From the NCBI GenBank assembly GCA_035308965.1, contig DATGFN010000019.1:248001-312000 (forward strand): 64,000 bases of DNA, given 5' to 3'. The stretch comes from DASYXZ01 sp035308965. Its GTDB lineage: Bacteria; Acidobacteriota; Terriglobia; UBA7540. The stretch's first letter is position 1; the number at the start of each line of letters is the position of its first letter. Below the pieces are notes generated by a model. The model did no database searches. It worked only from the letters and a program-made list of their open reading frames with translations, and was not told the origin of the DNA. Below, piece by piece: positions 1 to 8,402 of the stretch. The position numbers and the translations under genes are program-made.

Positions 1-666
1 TCCGATCAGAAATTACAGGAATTGCTGGACGAAGCTCTGACTCTGGGATTGAACCTTATTGACACGGCGCCGGCCTATGGCGAGAGCGAGAAACGTCTCG
101 CCCCTTTCGTCGGGAAACACCGGGAGCGGATAGTCCTATGCACGAAGGCAGGAGAAACGTTTGCGCTGGGTCAATCTACTTACGATTTTTCTCCCGCCGC
201 CATCATGGAGTCGGCTCAATCAAGCTTGCGGCGATTAAATGTGGACGCCCTGGATATTCTCCTGCTTCATTCTGACGGCAAGGATTGCCAGAACATACTT
301 TCCGCCCTGCCCGCTCTTTCGAAATTAAAAGCCGATGGAAAAGTTCGAGCCATAGGCATTTCGGCCAAAACCGAGGAAGGAGTACTCTCCGCGGTTCAGG
401 GGAAACTCGATGTCGTCATGGCGCCCTTTAGCCTGGCGAACCAGTCCTTGGGTCCGGCGCTGGCGAATGCACACCGGGCCGGATTAGGTGTGATCGCCAT
501 CAAGGGATTACAGAGCGGATTCTTATCGGCCGGATTTGAAAAGGCTGTCCAATTCGTCTTGGATCAGGCGTTCGTCGATTCGCTGGTGATTGGAACAATC
601 AATCCGGATCACCTGGAAAGTATTGTTCGACTGGGAGAACCACTCCCGACCGCGTATTCCGGTTGA
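1..666 (+). CDS. Aldo/keto reductase (5' end outside window)
   Basis: The reading frame is open from base 1, so the gene starts before the window and only about 221 C-terminal residues are present. The product is an NAD(P)H-dependent aldo/keto reductase of TIM-barrel fold. Catalytic-motif residues of the family are visible: the Asp and Tyr in LIDTAPAYGESE, the Lys in CTKAGE, and the His in LLLHSDG. The C-terminal part carries the expected cofactor-binding stretch VIGTINPDHLES. The substrate cannot be told from sequence. The next gene starts about 300 bp downstream on the same strand and is unrelated, so no operon is implied. Confidence 0.9.
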   Translation, partial: SDQKLQELLDEALTLGLNLIDTAPAYGESEKRLAPFVGKHRERIVLCTKAGETFALGQSTYDFSPAAIMESAQSSLRRLNVDALDILLLHSDGKDCQNILSALPALSKLKADGKVRAIGISAKTEEGVLSAVQGKLDVVMAPFSLANQSLGPALANAHRAGLGVIAIKGLQSGFLSAGFEKAVQFVLDQAFVDSLVIGTINPDHLESIVRLGEPLPTAYSG

Positions 667-961
667 GCTGTGGCTGATACTTTGCCGGCAAGGCAAAATC
701 GTTTTTCTGCGCCTGCTGAAATTAAATCATGGGACCCTTCAATGTTCATCAGTCACAGTGAACCGCAGTGATCTACCACAATATGACCACCGGCAACATG
801 GATTTCACCCAGCGCTATCGGCCCCGGCAAAGCGTTTTGACCAGGCCGGCAGCCGCGGATGGTCGTAGCAAAAAATCCGCCAGCCGTGGCTTTGCCCAGG
901 GCCGCCACGAATTGGCGATTCCGCTCCCTGCACCGGCTTTCAGCTACAACGGGCGGCGCCC
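667..961. other. Intergenic stretch without a recognisable gene
   Basis: About 295 bases between the reductase and the CPBP protease. Short open frames on both strands here have no recognisable domain and overlap each other. No clear hairpin terminator or promoter was seen. Confidence 0.5.
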
Positions 962-1789
962 ATGACACCCGCCGACACCCATGAACCCAACGATCCTTCC
1001 GAGAGCGTTGCTCCCCTTCAACCTGCCCATGGGACTTCTCCCGCTCCCCCCGAATCGAGCCTGTGGAGTTGGGCTGATCTCCTGTTTTTCTTGTTCCTCA
1101 TCGCACTTTCGTTTTTGACTTCCTACTTCGTAGTATTTCTTGGTTACTATGGCGTTCAGAGCCTTGGAGGTTCGCACAGTGCGCCCCAAGGCGGTCAGGA
1201 AAACCCACTCTTATCTTTGGCGCTCCAATTCTTTTTCTACGGTCTGCTTTTCGGTTCCGTCTATCTACTAGTGGTGGCCTATCACCGAAGGCCCTTCTGG
1301 TCATCCATCGCGTGGCGAAATCCCAGCCGGCTCCAGGCGCTCGGCTATCTGGTGGGTGGCTTCCTGCTGGCAATATTCGTTCAACTCGCGCCCACCCTCC
1401 TGCCCGACAAACAGGACTTTCCGCTGCAACAAATGTTTTCCTCGCCGCTCGCCGCTTATGCCGTGGCGGCATTTGCGGTTTTGGTCGCGCCCTTCATGGA
1501 AGAACTGATTTTCAGAGGGGTTCTGTTCGCCATCTTCGAACGGCGGGTCAATATGGTTTTTGCCATCACGGCCACCGCAGTGCTGTTCGCGGCGCTTCAT
1601 GTCCCCGAATACCGCGGCGCCTGGAACCACTTGCTGCTCATCTTATTCGTAGGCGGAGTTTTTTCGATTACCCGCGGGCTCACGCGCTCGCTGGCCCCGA
1701 GCGTGATCCTTCATTTTGCCTACAACCTCAGCCTGATCAGCGGGCTATACTTCGAGACCCAGCACTTCCGTACGCTTGGGTTTCTATAG
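962..1789 (+). CDS. CPBP family intramembrane metalloprotease
   Basis: A 275-residue membrane protein with a Pro/Ser-rich cytosolic N-terminus of about 35 residues, then hydrophobic segments near 37-62, 85-106, 125-145 and 162-260. The CPBP/Abi signature is intact: EE at 180-181 with Arg185 (EELIFRG), His213 (FAALHVPE), and His251/Asn255 (ILHFAYN). In this family the two Glu and the His residues form the intramembrane metal-dependent active site, which processes CAAX proteins or membrane substrates. It is a single gene, convergent with the two-component regulator gene downstream. No good Shine-Dalgarno sequence precedes the ATG, so the start is the least certain part. Confidence 0.88.
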   Translation: MTPADTHEPNDPSESVAPLQPAHGTSPAPPESSLWSWADLLFFLFLIALSFLTSYFVVFLGYYGVQSLGGSHSAPQGGQENPLLSLALQFFFYGLLFGSVYLLVVAYHRRPFWSSIAWRNPSRLQALGYLVGGFLLAIFVQLAPTLLPDKQDFPLQQMFSSPLAAYAVAAFAVLVAPFMEELIFRGVLFAIFERRVNMVFAITATAVLFAALHVPEYRGAWNHLLLILFVGGVFSITRGLTRSLAPSVILHFAYNLSLISGLYFETQHFRTLGFL

Positions 1790-1816
1790 AAGCTGCTCTT
1801 CACGCCAAAAGTTCCG

Positions 1817-1832
1817 GCGGGTATTCACCCGC
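1817..1832. other. Small hairpin between convergent genes
   Basis: Six-base arms GCGGGT/ACCCGC around a four-base loop lie between the 3' ends of the CPBP gene and the response-regulator gene. There is no T tract, so an intrinsic terminator is only a possibility. Confidence 0.25.
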
Positions 1833-1902
1833 AGTGGCTTGCCCGCCATGCAAAGCGTGGGAAGCCCGAGTCCAGCGCAACAGCAGATAACAAATCTCAC
1901 GC

Positions 1903-3297
1903 CTAATTATCGCGGCGGTGCTTGACGTCGATTTGCAGGCGCTTGATTTTTTGATTGAGGGTTGAGAGGGGGATCTTAAATCTTTCGGCGGCTTCCGTCT
2001 GGCTCCACTCGCTGCGCGCAAGCATATCCAGTATGATGCGCCGCTCGCAGGTTTCCATAATTTCAAATAGCGAGTGGCCGTCCATATCGGGCGGTGTGAA
2101 ACCATGGGCCTCGTGCGAACCGTTGTGGGAGAGTTGTTCGGGAAGAAGCTCCGGTGTAATTTCCTGGCCTGAGGAAAGGACGACGGCGCGCTCCACGGCA
2201 TTTTCCAACTCCCGGACATTGCCCGGCCAATTGTAATCCACCAACATCTTGATGGCGGCGGGATTGAAATGCAGTCCGGTCCGTCCATTTTCTTCCGAAA
2301 ACTTTTTAAGGAAATGTTCGAGCAGCAAAGGGATATCTTCCTTGCGCTCGCGCAGGGCCGGAAGGGGCACGGTGATCACATTGAGCCGGTAGTAGAGGTC
2401 TTCGCGAAATTTATTTTCCTGCACCAGCCGCCTCAAGTCCACATTGGTGGCCGTCAGGATGCGAACATCCACTTTGATATTTTCGGTGCCGCCCAGGCGC
2501 ATAAACTCGCGCTCTTGAATCACCCGCAAAAGTTTGGTCTGGGTCTCAACCCCAATGGTGCCAATTTCATCAAAAAATATCGTTCCCTGGTCGGCGACTT
2601 CGAAGAGGCCGCGCTTGGTGGCGATGGCGGATGTGAAAGCCCCCTTGACGTGACCGAAGAGCGTGCTCTCCAGCAGGTCCACCGGCATGGAGCCGGTGTT
2701 GACGGGCACAAAGGGCCGGTCCGCCCGCGGGCTGGTGGCATGAATGGTCTTGGCCACCAACTCCTTCCCGGTTCCGCTTTCCCCGGCAATCAGCACCGTG
2801 GCGCGGCTGGGAGCGACCTGGGTGATCAGGTCGAAAACCTTTTGCATGCAATCACTCTTGCCCACGATGTTGGGCAGGCTAAATCGCTTCAGGGCGCGCC
2901 GAAGCTGCACGTTTTCCACTTGCAGCTTGGATTTGGTCAGCGCGTTGCGAACCTCGAGCAGGAGCTTGTCATTGTCCCAGGGCTTGGTGACGTAGCTCTC
3001 CGCGCCCTCTTTCGATGCTTGGAAGGCGAGCTGGCTGGAATCAAAGGCGGTAATCATGATGACGGCAGTATCCGCGTCGTCGCGTTTGATGACCCTCAGG
3101 AGGTCCAGGCCATTGCGGTCGGGCAGGGTAATATCCAACAGGGCCAGGTCAAAAAGACCCTCGTCCAGTTTTCGCAGCCCCTCTTCGCCGGTGGAGGCAA
3201 TCGCGATGGTATATCCTTCGTTGCTCAGAAGCTCGCGAAGACTCTCGCGGATCTCCTGCTCATCATCGATGATGAGAATTGAACCTTTAGCTGACAT
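1903..3297 (-). CDS. Sigma-54-dependent response regulator, NtrC type
   Basis: A 464-residue regulator with three domains. The receiver domain (about 6-120) has phospho-acceptor Asp55 in LALLDITLPD. The AAA+ sigma-54 activation domain (about 143-375) has Walker A GESGTGKE (172-179) and Walker B TIFFDEIG. The Fis-type helix-turn-helix is at the C-terminus (SQTEAAERFKIPLSTLNQKI). The sigma-54 contact loop reads GAFTSA at 219-224 instead of GAFTGA. I start it at the ATG of MSAKGSILIIDDE (3297) because the longer upstream frame has no homology and this start overlaps the kinase stop by 11 bp, as in coupled two-component operons. Its targets are unknown; it is presumably phosphorylated by the adjacent kinase. 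Confidence 0.93.
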   Translation of the reverse strand: MSAKGSILIIDDEQEIRESLRELLSNEGYTIAIASTGEEGLRKLDEGLFDLALLDITLPDRNGLDLLRVIKRDDADTAVIMITAFDSSQLAFQASKEGAESYVTKPWDNDKLLLEVRNALTKSKLQVENVQLRRALKRFSLPNIVGKSDCMQKVFDLITQVAPSRATVLIAGESGTGKELVAKTIHATSPRADRPFVPVNTGSMPVDLLESTLFGHVKGAFTSAIATKRGLFEVADQGTIFFDEIGTIGVETQTKLLRVIQEREFMRLGGTENIKVDVRILTATNVDLRRLVQENKFREDLYYRLNVITVPLPALRERKEDIPLLLEHFLKKFSEENGRTGLHFNPAAIKMLVDYNWPGNVRELENAVERAVVLSSGQEITPELLPEQLSHNGSHEAHGFTPPDMDGHSLFEIMETCERRIILDMLARSEWSQTEAAERFKIPLSTLNQKIKRLQIDVKHRRDN

Positions 3298-6115
3298 GGA
3301 CGGCTTTCCTTGCCGTGGGGAACTCCAAGCGGAATGAGGTGCCCTGGCCCACCGTGCTTTCAACCCGAATTTTCCCTGCGTGCTCGCGGATGATTCCGTA
3401 AGTCACGGCAAGGCCCAAGCCCGTTCCGCGGCTGGTGGATTTCGTGGTGAAGAATGGATCGAAGATTTTGTCCAGATGATCGGCGGCGATACCCACGCCA
3501 TTATCCGAAACCTCAACATGGATGGTGGAATTTTCGGACTCGGTGGCCAGCGTCAATTCCCCCCCGCGCGGCATGGCGTCGCGGGCGTTCATAATCAGAT
3601 TCATAAACACCTGTTGCAGTTTGCCGCTGTTCCCGTAAACCAGGGGCAGGGTCGAATCCAATTGGGCGTTTAAGGAAATCTTGGAAGCCTTGAGCATGGG
3701 CTCCACCAGGGACAAGGTTTCACGAATCAGTTTGTTCAAATCCAGCTCGGAATGTTCGCTGCCGCTGACCCGTGAGAATTTCAAAAGATTGTTGACAATC
3801 TCCGAGGCGCGGAAAGATTGCTTGATGATCTTATCCAGGGTGCGGCTGCGGGGATCCTCCAGGGGAATCTGCTTCATCAGCATCTGCGCCTGGGAGGTAA
3901 TCACCGCCAGGGGCGTGTTGACTTCGTGGGCCACTCCCGCCGCCAACAACCCGATGGAAGAAAGCTTTTCCGCCTGCGCCAACTGGCTCTCCAGGCTGAC
4001 GCGTTCGGTCAAATCGTTCATGATCAACAAGCGGCCCATCACCCGGTCGTCCTTGCCAAGCAGGGGCGCGGCAGAAAGGTTCACAATCAGCTGGCGCCCG
4101 TCGGCAGTTCGCATCGGGAATTTATACAAACTCATCACCCGGTGGGGCTCGTGCGCGGGCGGAAGCTCGGTCAGGAGTTCCGGAGGAAAAACCTCCGCCA
4201 GCTTTTTGCCTTCCACCTCGGAGCGTTTCAACCCGTACATGGGTTCCATGGACGAATTCCACATTTCGATGCGCTCTTCCAAATCGCAGGCCAGCACGCC
4301 CACGCTGATGGACTCAATCACGTTCTCGCTGAATTCGCGCAAGGTTTGATACTGGACCGCTCTTTCCTCCAGGGACTCGTAAAGCCGGGCGTTTTCCAAT
4401 CCGATCGTCACCGTGCTGGCGACGGTGCGCAATAAATCCACGTCTTCGCTGGATAGGAAGTCGCCTTCGCGGGTTTTGCCCAGGCCCAGGTACCCGAGCG
4501 TCCTGTCTTTAACTTTGAAGGGGATGTAGTAGTGCAGGTCCAGGCGTTCAATCGTTTCCTGCACGCTCACCAGAAGGCCAAAGGGCCGCTTGACGCTTTC
4601 AAAAAAGAGGTAACCTTTTTGCAATTCGGGGCGCTGTGGGTCAAGGAAACTCAAGTCAAGCGGTCCGCTAAAATCAAGGCCGCGTGATTTGGTAAGCTTG
4701 AAACCGCCGGACTCCGTAACCGTGAACACGGCCAGGCGGTCGACGCCCAGGACTTCCGACAGGTGGCCTGCAACGCGGTCCAGCAAATGGTCCACGTGAA
4801 GTTCCGAGGTCAGTTCGCGTGCGAAGTCGAGGAGCGTGGTTCGGTAGTCATATCGTTCCCGGTTGAAAAACTTGTCCAAGCGCGCCTGAATCCAGTTCAC
4901 CAGCGGCTGAAAGACGATCGCCGTCACCACGATGGCCAGGATCCATCCGCCGTGTCCGGTGATGGAAATCCAGTTGTGCAGCAAGTCGGCGGAAAGGGCT
5001 ATCAGCGCCAGGTAAAGTCCCACAATGGTCGCGGTGGCGAGGGTGTACGCAATGCCCCGGCGGAAAATAATATCCACGTCCATCAAACGGTAGCGCATGA
5101 TGGCGTAGCCGAAGGAAATGGGCAGGAATCCGAGAGACAGGACGGAGAGCTTCATCCAGGGCGTGGGAACAAATCCCAGAAAATAAGGGACGGCATAGAT
5201 GACCGCAAATGGAATGATGGAAAGCAGCGTTCCACGGGTCACCCATTTCAACTGTTGCTTAATCAAGGGAACGCGTACCTTGGCGTAGGCGCGCTCAAGA
5301 AAAACCGCTCCCAGAGCAAAGTAGCCCGCCATGTAAATCATTTCCGCGCGGTCGATCAGCCATCGCGATTGAAGTACCGAAACGGGAAGGATAACTATTT
5401 GTGTGGTGACCGCCGCGTGCAGAGCCAACAGGATGGCTCCGGGAAGGTACACGGCCAGGCGGACCACAGCCCGATCTCGAAGAGAAAACTGACGCTGCGG
5501 GAATCGCATGCAGAAGTCAAGAAAGAGGGCAGGCTGTAAGCACCAGGCCACCACGTTCAACCAATAAATGGTGGAATCAAACCCATTAAGCTTTCCCGTG
5601 TATGAAAACGTGTAAAGGACAAAGGACGCGAGGCAAAACGCATAAAAGTGCAGTGACTTGGGCGCCGACCACCGGCGCATCAGGATGAAGGCGCCAATAA
5701 AGAGGTAAAACAAGCCGGTTAGCTCAAGGTATTGATGGGCCGATTTGGAATTGTCTTGCGGGGTGGTAACCAGCGTGGTTTCAAATTTCCCGCCCTGGCG
5801 CTCCAGATTGTAAGTCACTTGAGTCCAGACGCCGCTCGAGTAAACAATCCGGTAGGCGTCCGCCGCGCGCGCAATGGGTATGCCGTTGATACCGGAGAGC
5901 ATGTCGCCTTCGTGAATGCCGGCGCGCTCGCCCGGCCCACTTGGGTCCACGATCCATGCCTGCACGCCCCCGTTGGCATCAATCCAGGACACGCCATCGC
6001 CAGGCAACTGGAACAGGGTGCGCTGGCGAAAATTCAAGGCGCTCAGGATTACCAGCGCCAAGCTTAGCAATGCCAGCAGGACCGTCGCAAACCGCGCTTT
6101 AAGGATTCCTGTCAT
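3287..6115 (-). CDS. Membrane sensor histidine kinase with PDZ, GAF and PAS domains
   Basis: A 942-residue kinase, first gene of the two-component operon. Order of parts: N-terminal membrane segment; extracytoplasmic PDZ-like domain (about 30-115, with GPGERAGIHEGDMLSGING); a block of several membrane helices (about 130-390); GAF domain (about 440-590); PAS domain (about 600-700); HisKA with phospho-accepting His near 730 (GVAHEVNTPL); and HATPase with N box (MNLIMNARDAM), DNGVGI, FFTTK and GTGLGLAV. All catalytic boxes are intact. A PDZ sensor coupled to a multi-helix region suggests sensing of envelope protein state or a small ligand, but the signal is not visible. It overlaps the response-regulator gene by 11 bp. 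Confidence 0.92.
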   Translation of the reverse strand: MTGILKARFATVLLALLSLALVILSALNFRQRTLFQLPGDGVSWIDANGGVQAWIVDPSGPGERAGIHEGDMLSGINGIPIARAADAYRIVYSSGVWTQVTYNLERQGGKFETTLVTTPQDNSKSAHQYLELTGLFYLFIGAFILMRRWSAPKSLHFYAFCLASFVLYTFSYTGKLNGFDSTIYWLNVVAWCLQPALFLDFCMRFPQRQFSLRDRAVVRLAVYLPGAILLALHAAVTTQIVILPVSVLQSRWLIDRAEMIYMAGYFALGAVFLERAYAKVRVPLIKQQLKWVTRGTLLSIIPFAVIYAVPYFLGFVPTPWMKLSVLSLGFLPISFGYAIMRYRLMDVDIIFRRGIAYTLATATIVGLYLALIALSADLLHNWISITGHGGWILAIVVTAIVFQPLVNWIQARLDKFFNRERYDYRTTLLDFARELTSELHVDHLLDRVAGHLSEVLGVDRLAVFTVTESGGFKLTKSRGLDFSGPLDLSFLDPQRPELQKGYLFFESVKRPFGLLVSVQETIERLDLHYYIPFKVKDRTLGYLGLGKTREGDFLSSEDVDLLRTVASTVTIGLENARLYESLEERAVQYQTLREFSENVIESISVGVLACDLEERIEMWNSSMEPMYGLKRSEVEGKKLAEVFPPELLTELPPAHEPHRVMSLYKFPMRTADGRQLIVNLSAAPLLGKDDRVMGRLLIMNDLTERVSLESQLAQAEKLSSIGLLAAGVAHEVNTPLAVITSQAQMLMKQIPLEDPRSRTLDKIIKQSFRASEIVNNLLKFSRVSGSEHSELDLNKLIRETLSLVEPMLKASKISLNAQLDSTLPLVYGNSGKLQQVFMNLIMNARDAMPRGGELTLATESENSTIHVEVSDNGVGIAADHLDKIFDPFFTTKSTSRGTGLGLAVTYGIIREHAGKIRVESTVGQGTSFRLEFPTARKAVHVS

Positions 6116-6529
6116 CAGTCGACTACCTTACATTGAGTCGCGAACACACCTACTCGACTAAACTCTGTGCATGTCGAATTCCATTTCTTGTTTCTTTTTC
6201 GACTTTTAATCAGCTTGTTTACAATTACTTGCGTAACATTCTCCATTAGTCTCAAATTTGATATGAAATCATGAATTAAATCTCCGAAATATTATAACCG
6301 GTAATCCGATTTTGGAAACGTGTAGTGTCATGGTCTCCCAGGCAGGGCGGGAGTCTCGCCCGCGGTCGGATATTCGGGAAAGGCCGGGCGAGACGCCCGC
6401 GCTCCCAGCGAAGCAAACCCGGTCACTTCCTGGAACCGTACTACACTTGACTCAAAGGCAACCCTCCCCGCACTCAGTTTGGGAAGTGCCTTGGGAACCC
6501 TTCGCATATGAATGAAATGCGCGGCGCAA
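6116..6529. other. Intergenic region upstream of the sensor kinase
   Basis: About 414 bases between the kinase start and the 3' end of the outer-membrane protein gene. The kinase-proximal part is AT-rich and holds three copies of TCGACT (6119-6124, 6154-6159, 6199-6204), possible regulatory sites for the minus-strand operon. The distal part holds the inverted-repeat element described separately. A 67-codon open frame here has no recognisable feature. Confidence 0.5.
6320..6446. repeat. MITE-like or REP-like element with inverted ends
   Basis: Outer inverted ends GTGTAGT (6320-6326) and ACTACAC (6440-6446) bracket about 127 bp. Inside are two 16-bp inverted arms with one mismatch (6347-6362 and 6385-6400) sharing the core GTCTCGCCCG. 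It has no coding capacity. The nested inverted structure suggests a non-autonomous repeat; only one copy is in the window. Confidence 0.4.
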
Positions 6530-8320
6530 TTAGAACTGAACTGAGAAACCGCCCCGGAAGCTGCGGTAAGCTGGTGTGAGGATCAACTGCTGGCCCCCTT
6601 GGGAGACCGGAGTATAGCCTTGGGCAAGCAAGTTGCGGAAATCCGCCAGTGCTTCTATGTGGGCAGGAAGAAATGCCAGCGTAGGAAGGGGTTGGCGTAA
6701 CTCTACTCCAAGGTAAGGCTCCATTTGAAGACTGGCTTGCCCGGCGGGGTCAAGGCCCGTCACGCGCCCGCGCTGAATCCACTGGTAGGAGGTGGTGATT
6801 TGAGTCTTGCAGATAGGGATCCGAGCCGTGACTTTACCCGCCACAGACTGGCTGCTTTTCACGGAGAGCGCATCGCGAAGTTTCTCATTTGCAGTCGCGG
6901 GTAGTGGTTGCGAAGATCTCACCACCAAGGCGTCGCCCGAAGTGTAAACCACTGCAACCTCCAATCGCTTGCCGAATTCGCGAACGTAGGCGGCGCGAAC
7001 TCCGGACGACTGGTACTGGCCGGCGTTAAGCGTCACACCATCAACATGGGCATTGGGAAGGAAACTTCCGGCCAGAGAAGCCAGCGCCAGCGGCCCGCCT
7101 ATTCCCCAAACGGCGGCATTTTCATTATTGTCGTGGTAGGCGGCGAACTCGGCTCTTGATGTTTTCCCCAATTTGCGATCAAAGCTGACTTCGGCATGAT
7201 TCAATTTCTCAAGTTCCGTGCGATTCCCGCGCAAAGTCACCCGTGGGAAAGCGTTGAGATCGCCCACTCGTTCGAGCAAGGTGCTGCCGTTTTCGTCAGG
7301 GGAAATTCCATAACGAAACGCAAACGTGTTGGCCGAGCTTTCTTGGTATTCCAATTGAACGTGGGGATTGGCAGTCATGGCATCCGACGCGGCGTTCAAA
7401 TAATCGAGTTCAACGCCCGTTGATACGGTGACGGCATCGGATATCCTTTGAGTGTGGGAGTAGCTGGCCGCCAGCGCCTGGGCCTGGTATTGACCTCCGT
7501 GGCTGTCGCCTCCCATGATCATCGGCACACCCACTCCAAAGTTCAGCTGGTGCACTGCCAGGGAGATTTCTTCCGGATTGCCTTTGAATATGTTCTTTCG
7601 AAGGGCCGTGGCGAGAGATGACGCCAGGGAGCCATCGGCCGACATTTCCCCGGCCACCAGCAGATCGGTGTCTTCAGAAAGAGGCCGGAGATAGGCCAAA
7701 ATGCTTCCCATCCCCTGGTCATCCTCAAGGGCATCGCGCCGCGTGGAGCCCGGCGTCATTCCGATTAAATGCTGGCTGGCCGGCAGCGGCGGCTTAAAGT
7801 TATCAGCGGTGGTCTGCTGATCATCATCCACGAAGCGCATCACCGGGCGCGTGCTGGCGGAAGTCCGCAAAACCCACTTCCAGTCATCGCCCCAGGTGGT
7901 AAGATTGGCGGGAGGAAGCTGAATATGGATGGGCGCAAAAATGTCACTCAAGACAAATTTCTCCTGAGCGGTTTGCCCTGCCTCCACGTGGATCCTGTTT
8001 CGCTGGGCGGGAAGGCGCGTCGGTGAAGTGACCCGGAGCGAGTACCAACCGGGCACAAGGTGTTCCGCAAGAAACTTGCCGTGGGCGTCGGTTAGAATCC
8101 TATCGAGACCGGGTTCCAGGGAATTCGCGGTGTCAATCACAGGGCCGATGATGAGAACGGTGGCCCCCACCAGCGGATTGCCTTGCGTATCGAGGACGCT
8201 TCCCAAAACGCGGCCGTAATCCGCGGCTTGCGCCAACTTGGGAATCAGGCAAAAAGCGGCCAGCACAGCCGCTCCCATCAATTTCCCGCCAGCGATTCGC
8301 GAGTTAAGCCTTTTAATCAT
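6530..8320 (-). CDS. Secreted outer-membrane protein with carboxypeptidase-regulatory domain
   Basis: About 596 residues. Starting at MIKRLNS (8320) gives a standard signal peptide with hydrophobic core GAAVLAAFCLIP and probable cleavage after AQA. The mature N-terminus is a carboxypeptidase-regulatory-like beta-sandwich (RVLGSVLDTQGNPLVGATV to about residue 120), the domain often placed before TonB-dependent or other outer-membrane barrels. The rest alternates polar and aromatic strands and ends in SVQF, a C-terminal Phe typical of proteins assembled by the BAM complex. No TonB box or plug is evident, so it is better called a barrel-like surface protein than a receptor. It lies 82 bp downstream of the GWxTD gene on the same strand; the two may be co-transcribed. 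Confidence 0.72.
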   Translation of the reverse strand: MIKRLNSRIAGGKLMGAAVLAAFCLIPKLAQAADYGRVLGSVLDTQGNPLVGATVLIIGPVIDTANSLEPGLDRILTDAHGKFLAEHLVPGWYSLRVTSPTRLPAQRNRIHVEAGQTAQEKFVLSDIFAPIHIQLPPANLTTWGDDWKWVLRTSASTRPVMRFVDDDQQTTADNFKPPLPASQHLIGMTPGSTRRDALEDDQGMGSILAYLRPLSEDTDLLVAGEMSADGSLASSLATALRKNIFKGNPEEISLAVHQLNFGVGVPMIMGGDSHGGQYQAQALAASYSHTQRISDAVTVSTGVELDYLNAASDAMTANPHVQLEYQESSANTFAFRYGISPDENGSTLLERVGDLNAFPRVTLRGNRTELEKLNHAEVSFDRKLGKTSRAEFAAYHDNNENAAVWGIGGPLALASLAGSFLPNAHVDGVTLNAGQYQSSGVRAAYVREFGKRLEVAVVYTSGDALVVRSSQPLPATANEKLRDALSVKSSQSVAGKVTARIPICKTQITTSYQWIQRGRVTGLDPAGQASLQMEPYLGVELRQPLPTLAFLPAHIEALADFRNLLAQGYTPVSQGGQQLILTPAYRSFRGGFSVQF

Positions 8321-8402
8321 TCCAGCTTTCCCATCTCGCATCCAACTTTTTCGCTCGATGTTACGATGGCCGTTCGGCCATCTTAACCTGGCCCCAAGAC
8401 CG

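Noticed and set aside
2269..3282. Long plus-strand frames opposite the response regulator and sensor kinase genes
   Set aside because: They are antisense shadows of strong coding regions and have no domain or sensible composition.
6312..6515. 67-codon frame in the kinase upstream region
   Set aside because: It lies within the inverted-repeat element and has no recognisable feature.
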